Positions 43,805 to 53,111 of a stretch of DNA of 64,000 nt are shown piece by piece. The stretch is from Actinomycetota bacterium (lineage in GTDB: Bacteria > Actinomycetota > Acidimicrobiia > Acidimicrobiales > MedAcidi-G1). Location of the stretch: positions 18,734-82,733 of the forward strand of contig JACNLA010000018.1 in assembly GCA_014381745.1 (NCBI GenBank), in the 5' to 3' direction. A program made the translations under genes and the position numbers. Every line of letters starts with the position of its first letter. Within the stretch, counting starts at the first letter, position 1. Below the pieces are notes generated by a model. That model had not been told where the DNA came from and did no database searches. It saw nothing but the letters and a program-made list of their open reading frames with translations.

Positions 43805-44695
43805 TCAGCTCCGGTTCGCAGCCAACTGCTGGATCCGCTCAGCCACACGCGGCGCGTCGATGTGGTCACACATCTGGCCGAGGTGGTCGAGCGGGCCTGT
43901 CCAGAGGAGGTCTTCCACGCTGTCCATGACCGGAGCGGCCAGGTCAAGCGTGGCAAGGTGCCTGTAGAGGAGGGCATCGGTGCGACGTTCCACCAACGTC
44001 GCCGCAAGGCGTTCGGCCCCTCTCACCTTTACATCCCAGTCGTCGTGGCTGTCAGGCACGTATTCGATGTGGCTGTACCTCGAGAGAACCGCAGCCGAGG
44101 AGCGCGCTCCCCAACCGGGAAGCCCCGGAATCCCGTCTGCTGTATCGCCCACGAGGGCAAGCCAGTCAGGAATGGATGGTGGTTCGACACCGAACTTCTC
44201 GACCACACCGTTCCAGTCGTAGACGGTTTCGCGCCTTCGGTCCAACTGCACGATTCGCGAGTCAGCCGATACACACTGAGCTAGGTCCTTGTCGGGCGTG
44301 CAGATGAACACCCTGTCCACGTTCTCGTCGGCAGCTGCCTTGACAGCCGCTGCTCCCATGGCGTCATCGGCCTCGTGTTCGACCATGGGAAACACCCGAA
44401 ACCCGGCCGCCTCAAGGAGGGCCTCGAAGAGAGCGAACTGGGCGAAGAGTTCCGGTGGCGTTCCCTCGCCGGTCTTGTATCCGTCGAACAGGCGGTTGCG
44501 GAAGGAATCGATGACATGGTCTGTGGCGACCCCGACGTGGGTGGCTCCGACCTCTAACAGGCGGACCATCGAGCCGAGTGCTGCGCGGGTGGCTGCCACC
44601 TCGATGCCCTCCCCCGTTATGTGGGAAGGAACCGCGAAGTGATGGCGGAACAGTTCGTAGGTTCCGTCAACCAGGTGGACCTCCATTGGCGACAC
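43805..44695 (-). CDS. 5'-3' exonuclease (FEN/XNI-like)
   Basis: A 296-residue flap-endonuclease-family protein lacking a polymerase domain. Metal-ligand acidic motifs appear as LVDGTYELFR near the start, EHEADDAMGAAA and ICTPDKDLAQCV in the centre and LVGDTADGIPG followed by the helix-hairpin-helix GWGARSSAAVL. It resembles the N-terminal domain of DNA polymerase I and ExoIX, and may process Okazaki primers or repair flaps. The usual DNA polymerase I is not in the window. GTG at 44695; ATG at 44686 is an alternative. It starts 5 bases after mce. Confidence 0.88.
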   Translation of the reverse strand: MSPMEVHLVDGTYELFRHHFAVPSHITGEGIEVAATRAALGSMVRLLEVGATHVGVATDHVIDSFRNRLFDGYKTGEGTPPELFAQFALFEALLEAAGFRVFPMVEHEADDAMGAAAVKAAADENVDRVFICTPDKDLAQCVSADSRIVQLDRRRETVYDWNGVVEKFGVEPPSIPDWLALVGDTADGIPGLPGWGARSSAAVLSRYSHIEYVPDSHDDWDVKVRGAERLAATLVERRTDALLYRHLATLDLAAPVMDSVEDLLWTGPLDHLGQMCDHIDAPRVAERIQQLAANRS

Positions 44696-44699
44696 CCGG

Positions 44700-45107
44700 T
44701 CAGGCTGGCTCTTCGACCAGTTCGATCAGGGTGCCGAACGATCCCTTGGGGTGGACGAAGGCGACCACGGTACCCCGGGAGCCGGGTCTGGGTTTCTCGT
44801 CGATGGCACGGCCGCCCGCCTCCACGACCGCTGCCAGCGCCGCTGCGCAGTCGTCGACCCGGTAGCCGATGTGGTGAAGGCCCTCACCGCGTCTGTCGAG
44901 AAAAGTTGCGATGGGTGAGTCGGGTCTGGTCGGCGTTGTCAGCTGGATGAAGGATCCACCTACCTCCAGGAGAGCCTCTTCGACGCCGTCACGTTCCACG
45001 ACCTCGCGATGGTGAACCTCGGCTCCGAACGCCCTCCGGTAGTAGTCGATGGCAGCCTCCAGGTCATGGACGGCAATGGCCACATGGTCGATCCGGGTTA
45101 GGAGCAC
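44700..45107 (-). CDS. mce: methylmalonyl-CoA epimerase
   Basis: A 135-residue vicinal-oxygen-chelate protein interconverting (R)- and (S)-methylmalonyl-CoA. Metal ligands are His8 in RIDHVAIAV, Gln in SFIQLTTP, His in EGLHHIGYRV and Glu in TLIELVEE. It links propionyl-CoA carboxylase (accD/accE just downstream) to methylmalonyl-CoA mutase, which is outside the window. GTG at 45107. A possible promoter (TTGTGA, 17 bases, GAATAT) lies at about 45130-45158 on the minus strand. Confidence 0.9.
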   Translation of the reverse strand: MLLTRIDHVAIAVHDLEAAIDYYRRAFGAEVHHREVVERDGVEEALLEVGGSFIQLTTPTRPDSPIATFLDRRGEGLHHIGYRVDDCAAALAAVVEAGGRAIDEKPRPGSRGTVVAFVHPKGSFGTLIELVEEPA

Positions 45108-45129
45108 GCTGTCATCACAGGGCTGGCAT

Positions 45130-45158
45130 ATTCTGATTGTCCCCGACTTGTCACAACC
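45130..45158 (-). promoter_or_regulatory. candidate promoter for the mce-exonuclease-accD-accE group
   Basis: On the minus strand TTGTGA, 17 bases, GAATAT, close to sigma-70 consensus and in a locally AT-rich stretch. The rest of the 196-base gap (to 45303) shows TTGTCA/TTGTGACA-like repeats (for example TTGTCACAACCTTGTCA) that could be an operator, and no ORF. Confidence 0.35.
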
Positions 45159-45303
45159 TTGTCACTGTTGTAATGTAATCGCAACACGTTGGGATATCCC
45201 CTCCACCCAACCCGGAAACGCTCCCTGACACGACCGATGTTGCCCGCACCGGCCCGGGGGGCGTTTCCGCGTTTTGGCCCTGTCCGGGTTGTCCACAGGA
45301 CCG

Positions 45304-45930
45304 TCACCGGATTCCGTTCTCCGAATCAGGCCCACCCGCGAGCCTCCTCCTGCCCTCCAGCGCCCTGCCGAGGGTCAGCTCATCGGCATACTCCAGGTCG
45401 CCACCAACCGGCAGGCCGCTGGCAATCCGCGTCACCTCAACCCCCAGCGGCCCGAGCAGACGCGCCAGGTACATGGCCGTCGCCTCGCCCTCGATGTTCG
45501 GGTTGGTCGCCAGAATCACCTCGGTGACCGACTCAGCGTCCATCCGACCGAGCAACTCGGAAACCTTCAACTGGTCAGGCCCAACCCCGTCGATCGGGCT
45601 GATCGCCCCGCCCAGCACGTGGTACCGACCACGGAACCCACCGGTCCTTTCAAGGGCCACGATGTCACGCGGTTCCTCAACAACGCACAGCAGGCCGGGC
45701 TCACGCCTGGCGTCAGAGCAGATGAGGCAGAGAGGCTCCTCGCTGATGTTGAAACAACGGTCACAGAACCTGACACGGTCCTTCATGTCGGTGATCGCAT
45801 CGGTCAGTCGGACCGCGTCCTCGGCCGGCGACTTGAGCATGTGAAACGCCAGCCGCTGGGCCGACTTGGGGCCGATACCGGGTAGGCGCCCAAGCTCATC
45901 AATCACCTTCTGAACGGCATCGGCGTACAC
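45304..45930 (-). CDS. recR: recombination mediator RecR
   Basis: A 208-residue DNA repair protein that works with RecO and RecF to load RecA at gaps. The helix-hairpin-helix [19 protein letters not shown], the four-Cys zinc finger ([16 protein letters not shown]) and the Toprim domain with VVEEPRDI and [15 protein letters not shown] are all clear. GTG at 45930. The dnaX-recR order is common in bacteria; they lie 48 bases apart on the same strand. Confidence 0.96.
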   Translation of the reverse strand: MYADAVQKVIDELGRLPGIGPKSAQRLAFHMLKSPAEDAVRLTDAITDMKDRVRFCDRCFNISEEPLCLICSDARREPGLLCVVEEPRDIVALERTGGFRGRYHVLGGAISPIDGVGPDQLKVSELLGRMDAESVTEVILATNPNIEGEATAMYLARLLGPLGVEVTRIASGLPVGGDLEYADELTLGRALEGRRRLAGGPDSENGIR

Positions 45931-45978
45931 GGGATCAGTGACCGGCCGGGTTCTGGAGCCGGGTGGCGACGAGACGGC

Positions 45979-47724
45979 TCATGTCGGATCCACAAGGGTG
46001 GCACCCGGAAACGCCTTGGCCACCCGCTCCACCGCAGACCCCTCGGATGCATCTGCATCAACCAACTCATTGAGATCCACAGCCTCGTCGACGACATCGG
46101 TGGAACCACCCGACACGGGCCCCGTCGACGTCGGTGCCTTCGCCGGCGGTGAACCGGTCTCATCCACGACAAGAACAAGCGGCACGGCGACACCAAACCT
46201 GGCGGCGATGGCCGACTCGACCTCTCCAACGAGCTCAGAACACCGGCGGCGGTGCGGCTCATTCGGTAGGGCAATGACCGCCGACCCATCCCTAACGTCC
46301 ACAAACCGTGCCGCAGAGAACCTGGCACGGGCCCTTTTGGAAAGAGAGGCGACGAGATCATCGCTCCATGCCTGAGACAGTTCATCGCGGCCGGGAAGAT
46401 CCCCTGAGCGCGCAGGCTCCGGTTCACTGCTGGACTCGGGAGCTGCGGGAACCTCCGTCGGCTCCAGCCCCTGTTTCGGTGTGGGTGGAGGCGGCGGCGG
46501 CTTGACGGCCGAACCAGCCAGGGTCGCCCGGGCCGCTGCCGCAGGACCCGTACCAGAAGATGAAGGAGGCTGAGGAGGCTGAGGAGCCGACGGTGTCCTC
46601 GTGGTTCCGGAATCGGCAAGGGCCTTCTCAAGATGTTCAACCCTGCGGATGAGCGCCTCTACAACCGATGGGTCGATGCCACCCGTTGCAGCAGGCGAGG
46701 TCATCTTGACCAGCGCGACCTCGAGGTCGACCCGCGGATCTGGTGCACGCCTCATGGCCACCAGAGCCGTGCCCAGGGTCTCAAGAGCTCCGGTGATCAT
46801 GGAGGGCGTGACCCGCTCGGAAAACAGGCCGGCGCGTTGCCGATCGGTCTCGGCCAACTGCTCCGGCGGGACTCCCATAGACACGAGGAATGCCTCGCGG
46901 AGAGCAGCCAGCAGAGCCTCACCCAGGACGCGTGGTTCACGACCCCGGCCGATGCCCTCAGCGATGGCACCGAGGGCCGCACCCGCGTCCGACTCGGCCA
47001 ATGCATCAAGCAGGTCGGCGACCGTCGTGTCGTCGGTGGTGACACCGCCGGCAACGACCCTGTCGAGTGCGGAGAGCGCATCACGTGCCGAACCGCGTGC
47101 AGCCCGGACAGCATGGGCCATGCCCTCATCGTCGACATCGAGGCCGGCCTCAGACACCACATCGGAAACAAGCGACCCGAGAACCTCAGCCGACAAAAGG
47201 TTCAACTCGAGGTGTTGGGACCTGCTGCGAATCGTCTCGACAACCTTGTGTGGCTCGGTCGTGGCCAACACGAAGACCACATGATCAGGAGGCTCCTCGA
47301 GCGTCTTGAGGAGCGCGTTCTCGGCTCCGGGCGTGAGCATGTGGACCTCGTCCAACAGGTACACCTTGGTGCGACCCGGGGTGCCGAGGGCCACCTTGCC
47401 CAGCAGGTCGCGCATGTCGTCAACCTTGTTGTTGGAAGCGGCATCAAGTTCGTGCAGGTCAAAGGAGGTCCCGGACTCAACGGCGAGACAGGGTTCGCAC
47501 TCACAACAGGGCTCTCCATCGACCGGGGCTACACAGTTGAGGGCCTTGGCGAGAATGCGGGCAGCCGTGGTCTTGCCGGTACCGCGCGGTCCGCTGAGGA
47601 GATACGCATGCTGGACGCGCCCATCGCTCACCGCGTTGCGGAGCGCCGCAACGACATGCTCCTGGCCCCGGATCTCGCCGAAGCGACGGGGCCGGAAACG
47701 ACGGTAGAGCGACGTGTATTCCAT
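45979..47724 (-). CDS. dnaX: DNA polymerase III gamma/tau subunit
   Basis: A 581-residue clamp-loader ATPase. Marks: RGQEHVVAALRNAV, Walker A GPRGTGKTTAAR (about 45-56), a zinc module (CEC near 73-86: CCECEPCL), DEVHML Walker B and LLKTLEEPP. The C-terminal 230 residues are Pro/Ala-rich with a final globular domain (tau-like), so this is the long form. I see no slippery A6G-type frameshift site for a short gamma product. ATG 47724; a TAGGAT sequence ends 9 bases upstream on the minus strand, similar to the leaderless pattern. Confidence 0.95.
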   Translation of the reverse strand: MEYTSLYRRFRPRRFGEIRGQEHVVAALRNAVSDGRVQHAYLLSGPRGTGKTTAARILAKALNCVAPVDGEPCCECEPCLAVESGTSFDLHELDAASNNKVDDMRDLLGKVALGTPGRTKVYLLDEVHMLTPGAENALLKTLEEPPDHVVFVLATTEPHKVVETIRSRSQHLELNLLSAEVLGSLVSDVVSEAGLDVDDEGMAHAVRAARGSARDALSALDRVVAGGVTTDDTTVADLLDALAESDAGAALGAIAEGIGRGREPRVLGEALLAALREAFLVSMGVPPEQLAETDRQRAGLFSERVTPSMITGALETLGTALVAMRRAPDPRVDLEVALVKMTSPAATGGIDPSVVEALIRRVEHLEKALADSGTTRTPSAPQPPQPPSSSGTGPAAAARATLAGSAVKPPPPPPTPKQGLEPTEVPAAPESSSEPEPARSGDLPGRDELSQAWSDDLVASLSKRARARFSAARFVDVRDGSAVIALPNEPHRRRCSELVGEVESAIAARFGVAVPLVLVVDETGSPPAKAPTSTGPVSGGSTDVVDEAVDLNELVDADASEGSAVERVAKAFPGATLVDPT

Positions 47725-47773
47725 GCCCGGCCGATCCTACAGCGGGGCCGGGACACGATCAGTTGGCCATCGG

Positions 47774-47860
47774 CGGAGGGAGTGGGATTCGAACCCACGG
47801 TGACTGTGAGGCCACACACGCGTTCCAGGCGTGCCGAATCGTCCGCTCTCGCATCCCTCC
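47774..47860 (-). tRNA. tRNA-Ser (anticodon GGA)
   Basis: An 87-base minus-strand gene. Acceptor GGAGGGA, anticodon stem CACGC/GCGTG with loop CTGGAAC (anticodon GGA, bases 47824-47826 on the plus strand), long variable arm as in class II tRNAs, T loop TTCGAAT. The 3' CCA is not encoded. Confidence 0.93.
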
Positions 47861-47921
47861 CGGACCCCACCTCTGGGTGGGTTCCGGGCGACAAGGGTAT
47901 CGTTGCCATGCGCCCGTTCTG

Positions 47922-48035
47922 GAGTGTGGCGGTCGGGTCCTGTGCGACCGGGACCCGTGAATCGGGTCAGGGCCGGAAGGCAGCAGCCCTCAGCGGAACC
48001 CCCGGGGTGCCGCAGACCACCTGGCCGCCACGCTC
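47922..48035 (+). ncRNA. ffs: signal recognition particle RNA (4.5S, small bacterial type)
   Basis: About 114 bases. The conserved apical loop is present: GGTCAGGGCCGGAAGGCAGCAGCC followed by CAG and GGAACCCC, the 4.5S/SRP RNA signature. The terminal stem pairs GAGTGTGGCGG with CCGCCACGCTC at the two ends, giving the long hairpin expected. It is the RNA that with Ffh targets proteins to the membrane. Ends are set by the outer stem and may be off by a few bases. It sits between tRNA-Ser and tadA, a common place for ffs next to dnaX in actinobacteria. Confidence 0.9.
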
Positions 48036-48124
48036 GAGGACGGGTGCAGCCCGTACCGGGGCCTATCGTCGGCATCGTGAAACAACTGCCGGACCGGCAA
48101 AGGCCACAGTCAGATGACGTCCTC

Positions 48125-48556
48125 ATGGACTCAGCGCTAGTTGAGGCCCAGCGGGCGGCTGCCCTTGGCGAGGTACCTGTAGGTGCCGTCGTGGCCATCG
48201 GTGAGCGGATCGTCGCCAGCCGTCACAACGAGCGGGAAGCCACCGATGACCCCACGGCCCACGCAGAGATACTCGCCCTGCGGGATGCGGCCACCGAGTT
48301 GGGAACCTGGAGGCTCGACGAGGCGACCCTGTTCGTCACGCTGGAACCGTGCCCGATGTGCGCCGGAGCCGCCTGGGCATCCCGGATCGGTCGGGTCGTG
48401 TGGGGTGCCCCCAACCCCGATGCCGGTTCTCTGGGGTCCCTGTACCACCTGGGTTCCGACCCAAGGCTGAACCACGAGCTCAACGTCACCCATGGGGTGC
48501 GGGAAGAGGCCTGCGGAGACATCCTGAGAAAGTTCTTTAGCCAACGAAGAGCCTGA
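48125..48556 (+). CDS. tadA: tRNA adenosine(34) deaminase
   Basis: A 143-residue zinc enzyme that changes A34 to inosine in tRNA-Arg(ACG). The catalytic HAE (TAHAEILALRDAA) and the zinc-binding PCPMCAGA are present with the proton-shuttling Glu in HAE. The end LRKFFSQRR is typical. I chose ATG 48125; longer in-frame reading overlaps the SRP RNA gene. No ribosome-binding site is obvious. It should not be confused with the pilus gene tadA, here named cpaF. Confidence 0.9.
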   Translation: MDSALVEAQRAAALGEVPVGAVVAIGERIVASRHNEREATDDPTAHAEILALRDAATELGTWRLDEATLFVTLEPCPMCAGAAWASRIGRVVWGAPNPDAGSLGSLYHLGSDPRLNHELNVTHGVREEACGDILRKFFSQRRA

Positions 48557-48606
48557 CGGGATCCAGGCGGTTGGTCCGCCTCCGGGGCTTCGTTAGCCTC
48601 GCAGGC

Positions 48607-48696
48607 GGAAGGTTGCCAGAGCGGACGAATGGGGCGGCCTCGAAAGCCGTTGTGGCCTCCGGGTCACCGTGGGTTCGAATCCCACACCTTCCGCCA
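48607..48696 (+). tRNA. tRNA-Ser (anticodon CGA)
   Basis: A 90-base class II tRNA with encoded CCA. Acceptor GGAAGGT/ACCTTCC, anticodon loop CTCGAAA with CGA at 48641-48643, long variable arm, T loop TTCGAAT. Confidence 0.94.
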
Positions 48697-48725
48697 TCTG
48701 CCTGCCGTCAGCCAACGACCGGGGC

Positions 48726-51530
48726 TCAGCCGTCGTGGCGGTACGCGGTGGCCCTGGGCTTTACCGGACGCGCAAACCAGAGCGGCCTGCGCAGGCCGTC
48801 GGGGCCGGGGCCGGGACGCGTGTTGGCCATCCATTCCTCGAACACGGCATGTGATGCGTCGGTGTCGACCACGACATCGCCGTAGGCGTCGCCCTCCTCG
48901 GCAGGCCCGACCGTCACGCGCTGCAGCCAGCAGTGCATGCCGCTTATCGGATCAGGCTGGACGGGAAAGGTCAGGTTCTGGTGAACGCCGGTGTCTGACC
49001 ACCAGATGCGGCCCGTATCCGGGTCGTCGCTCTCGTAGGACTCGTGACCGTGTTCGCGGCGAAGGCGCCACCGGCCGTCGTCATCGCGGTCGACAGATGC
49101 CTTGCTGCCGCCCCAGGACCTGGCCTTGTCCTCGTCGAGGCGCCACCGCCCCATGTGGTGGCTGGCTGCCACGACGCCGGGCCTGATTCCCTCGGTGCGC
49201 CATGCACCGATGACGAAGTGTCCGATCCGTGTGGTGATTCGGACGAGGCCGTTGTCCTCGATGCCGAGCTTCTCGGCGTCCTCCGGATGCACCCAGAGCG
49301 GATGTCGGTGGCTTATCTCGTTGAGCCACTTGCTGTTGGCCGACCTGGTGTGGATGAGGGTCGGGATTCGGAAGGTGGGCACCAGGATGCGCTCCCCGGC
49401 GGCGAGGTCCAGATCCTCCCAGTGGACCTGGCTTCTTATGAAGGTCGGCATGGTGTACTCGGGCCAACCCCAGTCCCTCATGGTCTCCGAGAAGAACTCC
49501 AGCTTCTTGGACGGAGTGGGAAAGCCGAACCTGGCTTCGCCGTCTATCTCGACAGCCGGCGAACCATCACCGATAAACGGCATGTGACCGGCGATGTCCT
49601 CGAGGGCCTCATGGGATCCGGCCGTTCCAGGTCGGCGATACACCCCTGAACCGTCGAGGGTGGTTCCCTCCAGGTCTGCTTCGGCCACCGACCGCTCGTG
49701 GACCTCGTACTGGTCGCCCGGAACGGCAAACGCGCCCTTGCGTCGCATGTACTCGAGGGCTGTCAGACCCTCTGCTGCTGCTGCCTCGGGCAGGCCTGGG
49801 ACCGAGTTCTCAAAGAGCATTGTGTAGTACTCGTCGAGCGGTAGTGGTTGGCCCGGCTGATCACGGCTCTCGAACTGCTGGCGAATGCCGAGAGACCCGT
49901 CCGGGTCGATGCGCCACGAGAGATCGATCCAGAACTCCTGTTCCTCCCACACCTCACCGGGGTTGGTCTCGTGGGTCCGCTCGACCGTCTGGCCCTCCAT
50001 CTCGGCGTGGCGTCGGAGCACCGGTTGGCGAAACCCGACCCAGCGACCCGAATGTGTCTCGAAGCTGGCTACGTCATGACGCTCAGACGACACGCCCATG
50101 GGAAGGACGTAGTCGGCGAACCATGCCGACTCGTTCCACGTCGGGGTGAGGGCGACATGGCAGCCGACCTTCTCGGTGTCTTGAAGCACCTCCATCCAGG
50201 TGAAGCCGTCGGGATTGGTCCACAGCGGGTTGTACACCCGCGTGAAGTAGGTGTCTATGTAGCCCCGGCCGGACTTCAGGAAGTGCGGCAGCAGAATCGA
50301 CATCTCATGGTGGGCCAGGGGGAACTCGTCGGGCCATGACATCTCGTTCCAGCGGCCCTGTGGTTCGGGATGGATCGGCGTGACCGGAATGAACTTGTTC
50401 CAACCGTTGGCATTGGTGCCGCCAACCGTTCCGACACTGCCCGTGAGCACGTTCAGGAACTGGAGGCACCGTGCGACCTGCCAGCCACCGAGGTTGCCCG
50501 CCGATGCGGCCCGCCAGGTGTGTGAGGCGAACCCACCGAGGCCCTCGCCGACCACCCGGGCCACCTCCAGAATCATGTCCTCGTCGAGGCCACATAACCG
50601 TGCGGCCTCCTCTGGCGTGTACTCCCCGTAGAGATCCAGAAGTGCTCCCTCAACGTTTTCGAAGACCGGGTCCAGATCCGGGCGGGCTGCAGTCAGGAAC
50701 GTCTCCCAGTTGACCCAGCGTCGGAAGAACTCCCGATCCCAGGTGCCGGCCTGGATCAGGAGACGGGCAATGGTCAGGAGCAGGAAGGCCTCGGTCCCCG
50801 GCCATGCTGACATCCAGTGGTCTGCCTGGGACGCCGTGTTCGACAGGCGTGGATCGATGCAGATGATCGTGGCCCCCGCCTCGCGACCCTCCATGATCCG
50901 TTGGGCGTGCGGGTTGAAGTAGTGGCCGGCCTCGAGATGCGAGGAGATCAGAAAGATGACCTTGGCGTTTGCAAAGTCGGCTGAGGGTCGATCAAAGCCC
51001 ATCCATGTCGCGTAGCCAACCCGGGCACCGCTGGAGCAGATGTTGGTATGGCTGTTGTGGCCGTCAATCCCCCAGGAGTGGAGGACCCGCTCCATGTAGG
51101 AGTCATCTCCCATCCGGCCCACGTGGTACATGACCTCGTTGTGGCGGTCCTCACGGAATGCGTTGCCTATTCGGGTCCCGATCTCGTCAAGGGCCTGGTC
51201 CCAGGAGATGCGCTCCCAGAGCCCTTCGCCGCGCTCGCCCACCCGCTTCATCGGGTGGAGTATCCGCTCAGGGTCTTCGACCTGGTTGATGGTGGCCGGG
51301 CCCTTGGCGCAGTTCCGACCGCGGCTGGCGGGGTGCACCGGGTTGCCCTCGAATTTGGCGACCTTTCCAGTGGCCTTGTCAACCCAGGCCAGCAGGCCGC
51401 AGTTGGCCTCACAGTTGAAGCAGGTCGTTGGAACCAGGCGAAACTTTTTTCTCACCTTCTCGGGCCACGCCTTGGCGTCGAGCGCCTCGAGATCGTCCCA
51501 TTCTCCTTCAGGCGGATAGGCGGTCAGCAC
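48726..51530 (-). CDS. molybdopterin oxidoreductase, DMSO-reductase superfamily, unknown substrate
   Basis: A 934-residue catalytic subunit. The [4Fe-4S] site is Cys37, 40, 44 and 74 (CFNCEANC ... NCAKG). The molybdopterin domains show ERISWDQALDEIG, HTNICSSGARVGYATWMGFDRP near the expected metal-ligand position, KVIFLISSHLEAGH, and the C-terminal MoPterin-binding ANSKWLNEISHRHPLWVHPEDAEKLGIEDNG. No Tat signal or other export signal precedes Cys37, so it probably faces the cytoplasm. The metal ligand is not a typical Sec or Cys formate-dehydrogenase site. Substrate unknown. It pairs with the 4Fe-4S/NrfD gene 19 bases upstream. Confidence 0.85.
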   Translation of the reverse strand: MLTAYPPEGEWDDLEALDAKAWPEKVRKKFRLVPTTCFNCEANCGLLAWVDKATGKVAKFEGNPVHPASRGRNCAKGPATINQVEDPERILHPMKRVGERGEGLWERISWDQALDEIGTRIGNAFREDRHNEVMYHVGRMGDDSYMERVLHSWGIDGHNSHTNICSSGARVGYATWMGFDRPSADFANAKVIFLISSHLEAGHYFNPHAQRIMEGREAGATIICIDPRLSNTASQADHWMSAWPGTEAFLLLTIARLLIQAGTWDREFFRRWVNWETFLTAARPDLDPVFENVEGALLDLYGEYTPEEAARLCGLDEDMILEVARVVGEGLGGFASHTWRAASAGNLGGWQVARCLQFLNVLTGSVGTVGGTNANGWNKFIPVTPIHPEPQGRWNEMSWPDEFPLAHHEMSILLPHFLKSGRGYIDTYFTRVYNPLWTNPDGFTWMEVLQDTEKVGCHVALTPTWNESAWFADYVLPMGVSSERHDVASFETHSGRWVGFRQPVLRRHAEMEGQTVERTHETNPGEVWEEQEFWIDLSWRIDPDGSLGIRQQFESRDQPGQPLPLDEYYTMLFENSVPGLPEAAAAEGLTALEYMRRKGAFAVPGDQYEVHERSVAEADLEGTTLDGSGVYRRPGTAGSHEALEDIAGHMPFIGDGSPAVEIDGEARFGFPTPSKKLEFFSETMRDWGWPEYTMPTFIRSQVHWEDLDLAAGERILVPTFRIPTLIHTRSANSKWLNEISHRHPLWVHPEDAEKLGIEDNGLVRITTRIGHFVIGAWRTEGIRPGVVAASHHMGRWRLDEDKARSWGGSKASVDRDDDGRWRLRREHGHESYESDDPDTGRIWWSDTGVHQNLTFPVQPDPISGMHCWLQRVTVGPAEEGDAYGDVVVDTDASHAVFEEWMANTRPGPGPDGLRRPLWFARPVKPRATAYRHDG

Positions 51531-51549
51531 GTTCGTCCTCCGGGCTTGG

Positions 51550-53088
51550 TCATGACAGCGGAACCGCCTGGCCGGCGCGTACGTAGGCGTCCTCGTAGGC
51601 GAACATCCCCGCTATGGCCGAGATCCCGGCCACGGCGGCGGCCGCTGTACCGGAGTCGGTCAGCAACGACACAGCCAGGAGAAGGCACGGGAGGGTCAGG
51701 CCGAGGGCCAGCCAGGCCTGGAACTTCCGACGCTGGCCACCATTGGTCATTTCGGAAAGCGCCATCGTCACGTGGCGGGAGTGGCTGCCCCTCACCTCGA
51801 CTGCGATCAGGAACCCGTTGACGGCGAGGGACACGAGGAAGATCCATCGGATCGTGCCGGAGTCGGGAACCGCAATGAACAGGTCCATCACCGAATAGGC
51901 GGCTCCACCAGCGACCACCGCCTGGGTCAACAGAATCGGCAGCAGCAGCGGCTGTTGCCAGAGGTCCCTGCCCTCGCACTGGCCGAAGAGGAACGCCGTG
52001 TAGCCGGCAGTGCCCAGGGCCAGGGCCGCCACGGGTGCAACCAGGATTGGCAGGACATCACCAGCACCGGCAAGACCTGCAACCCACCATGCCGCCTGAA
52101 GTACGGCGAAGCCACCCAGAATGTACGCGCCCTTGACCAACCACGAGGACCAGTTGCCCCTGGTGATCAGGTAGTGGAAGCGACCTGGCTGTTTCAGGTC
52201 GGCAACCAGGAGGACGCCCGTAAGAGCGAGGAACGCGCCCGCGATCACCGGTGGCAGCACGCTGACGGCTGCCTGTTCGCCACCGCGACCAGTCAGCACG
52301 AGCAGGGCGGCGATGAGCATGACCCCCGCCGACACTGCCTTGGTGACCAGGTAGCCCGACACCATCGAACCCCATGTCGCCGGATGCCCAGTCGTGTAGA
52401 CGGTCCGTCCCATGTCGCCGCCGTCAGCTCGGTCGGGCGCTGCGCCCAACGAAACCGGCGTGGGCGAAGGGTGGGACTCAAGGGTGTCGGACCAGATCAT
52501 GCCGTCGGACGGGATGCTCGAGGCCAGGGGATCGAGCGATGTCGGGTTGGCGTTCTTGTAGATGACTGCCGGGTTCGTGTTCTGCTCAGGCGATCTGACG
52601 GACCCGTTACCAGACGAATGCAGGAGTGCGATCTCAGATTCCGGGTCGTCGAGGTCGCCAACCCTTATCGCCTGTGTCGGGCACACGATCACGCACGCCG
52701 GCTCCAACCCCTCGGTCACCCGGTGGTTGCAGAAGTTGCACTTGTGGGCGGTGGAGGTGGCCGGGTTGATGTAGATGGCGTCGTAGGGGCATGCGTTCAT
52801 GCAGCCCTTGCATCCGATGCAGCTGGCGTCGTTGAAATCGACAACGCCGTTGTCGGCACGAAAGAGAGCGGAGGTGGGGCAGATCTCCATACACGGTGCG
52901 TCCTGGCAGTGGTTGCAACGCATGACCGAGAAGTGCCGGTTCGTGTCGGGGAACGTACCGGTCTCCACGTACTTGAGCCAGGTGCGATTCACCCCGAGGG
53001 GAACGTCGTGTTCGCTCTTGCAGGCGACAGTGCAGGCATGGCAGCCGATACAGGTGCCGGAGTCCAACACGAAGCCAAGACGGGTCAC
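51550..53088 (-). CDS. fused 4Fe-4S ferredoxin / NrfD-type membrane anchor
   Basis: A 512-residue protein combining two subunits that are usually separate. The N-terminal half (about 1-165) has four [4Fe-4S] Cys groups: CIGCHACTVAC, CNHCQDAPCMEICP, CIGCKGCMNACPYDA and CNFC...CVIVCPTQAI. A linker (about 170-240) leads to eight or so hydrophobic segments of the NrfD/PsrC family that exchange electrons with quinol. With the catalytic subunit it forms a complex iron-sulfur molybdoenzyme. The ferredoxin has no Tat signal, so the active side is inferred to be cytoplasmic. Confidence 0.85.
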   Translation of the reverse strand: MTRLGFVLDSGTCIGCHACTVACKSEHDVPLGVNRTWLKYVETGTFPDTNRHFSVMRCNHCQDAPCMEICPTSALFRADNGVVDFNDASCIGCKGCMNACPYDAIYINPATSTAHKCNFCNHRVTEGLEPACVIVCPTQAIRVGDLDDPESEIALLHSSGNGSVRSPEQNTNPAVIYKNANPTSLDPLASSIPSDGMIWSDTLESHPSPTPVSLGAAPDRADGGDMGRTVYTTGHPATWGSMVSGYLVTKAVSAGVMLIAALLVLTGRGGEQAAVSVLPPVIAGAFLALTGVLLVADLKQPGRFHYLITRGNWSSWLVKGAYILGGFAVLQAAWWVAGLAGAGDVLPILVAPVAALALGTAGYTAFLFGQCEGRDLWQQPLLLPILLTQAVVAGGAAYSVMDLFIAVPDSGTIRWIFLVSLAVNGFLIAVEVRGSHSRHVTMALSEMTNGGQRRKFQAWLALGLTLPCLLLAVSLLTDSGTAAAAVAGISAIAGMFAYEDAYVRAGQAVPLS

Positions 53089-53111
53089 CCTTCGTACCTA
53101 CCTGTCGTCGC

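Noticed and set aside
45108..45303. Small RNA gene in the gap between mce and recR
   Set aside because: The TTGTCA/TTGTGACA repeats and AT-rich words fit a promoter/operator better; no stable hairpin ending in a terminator was found.
46633..48117. 494-codon plus-strand ORF
   Set aside because: Antisense to dnaX and running through tRNA-Ser and the SRP RNA; no domain is recognisable.
48726..51530. Molybdoenzyme as a selenocysteine formate dehydrogenase
   Set aside because: Tempting because selA, selB and tRNA-Sec are present, but the frame has no internal UGA and the ligand region does not read like formate dehydrogenase.
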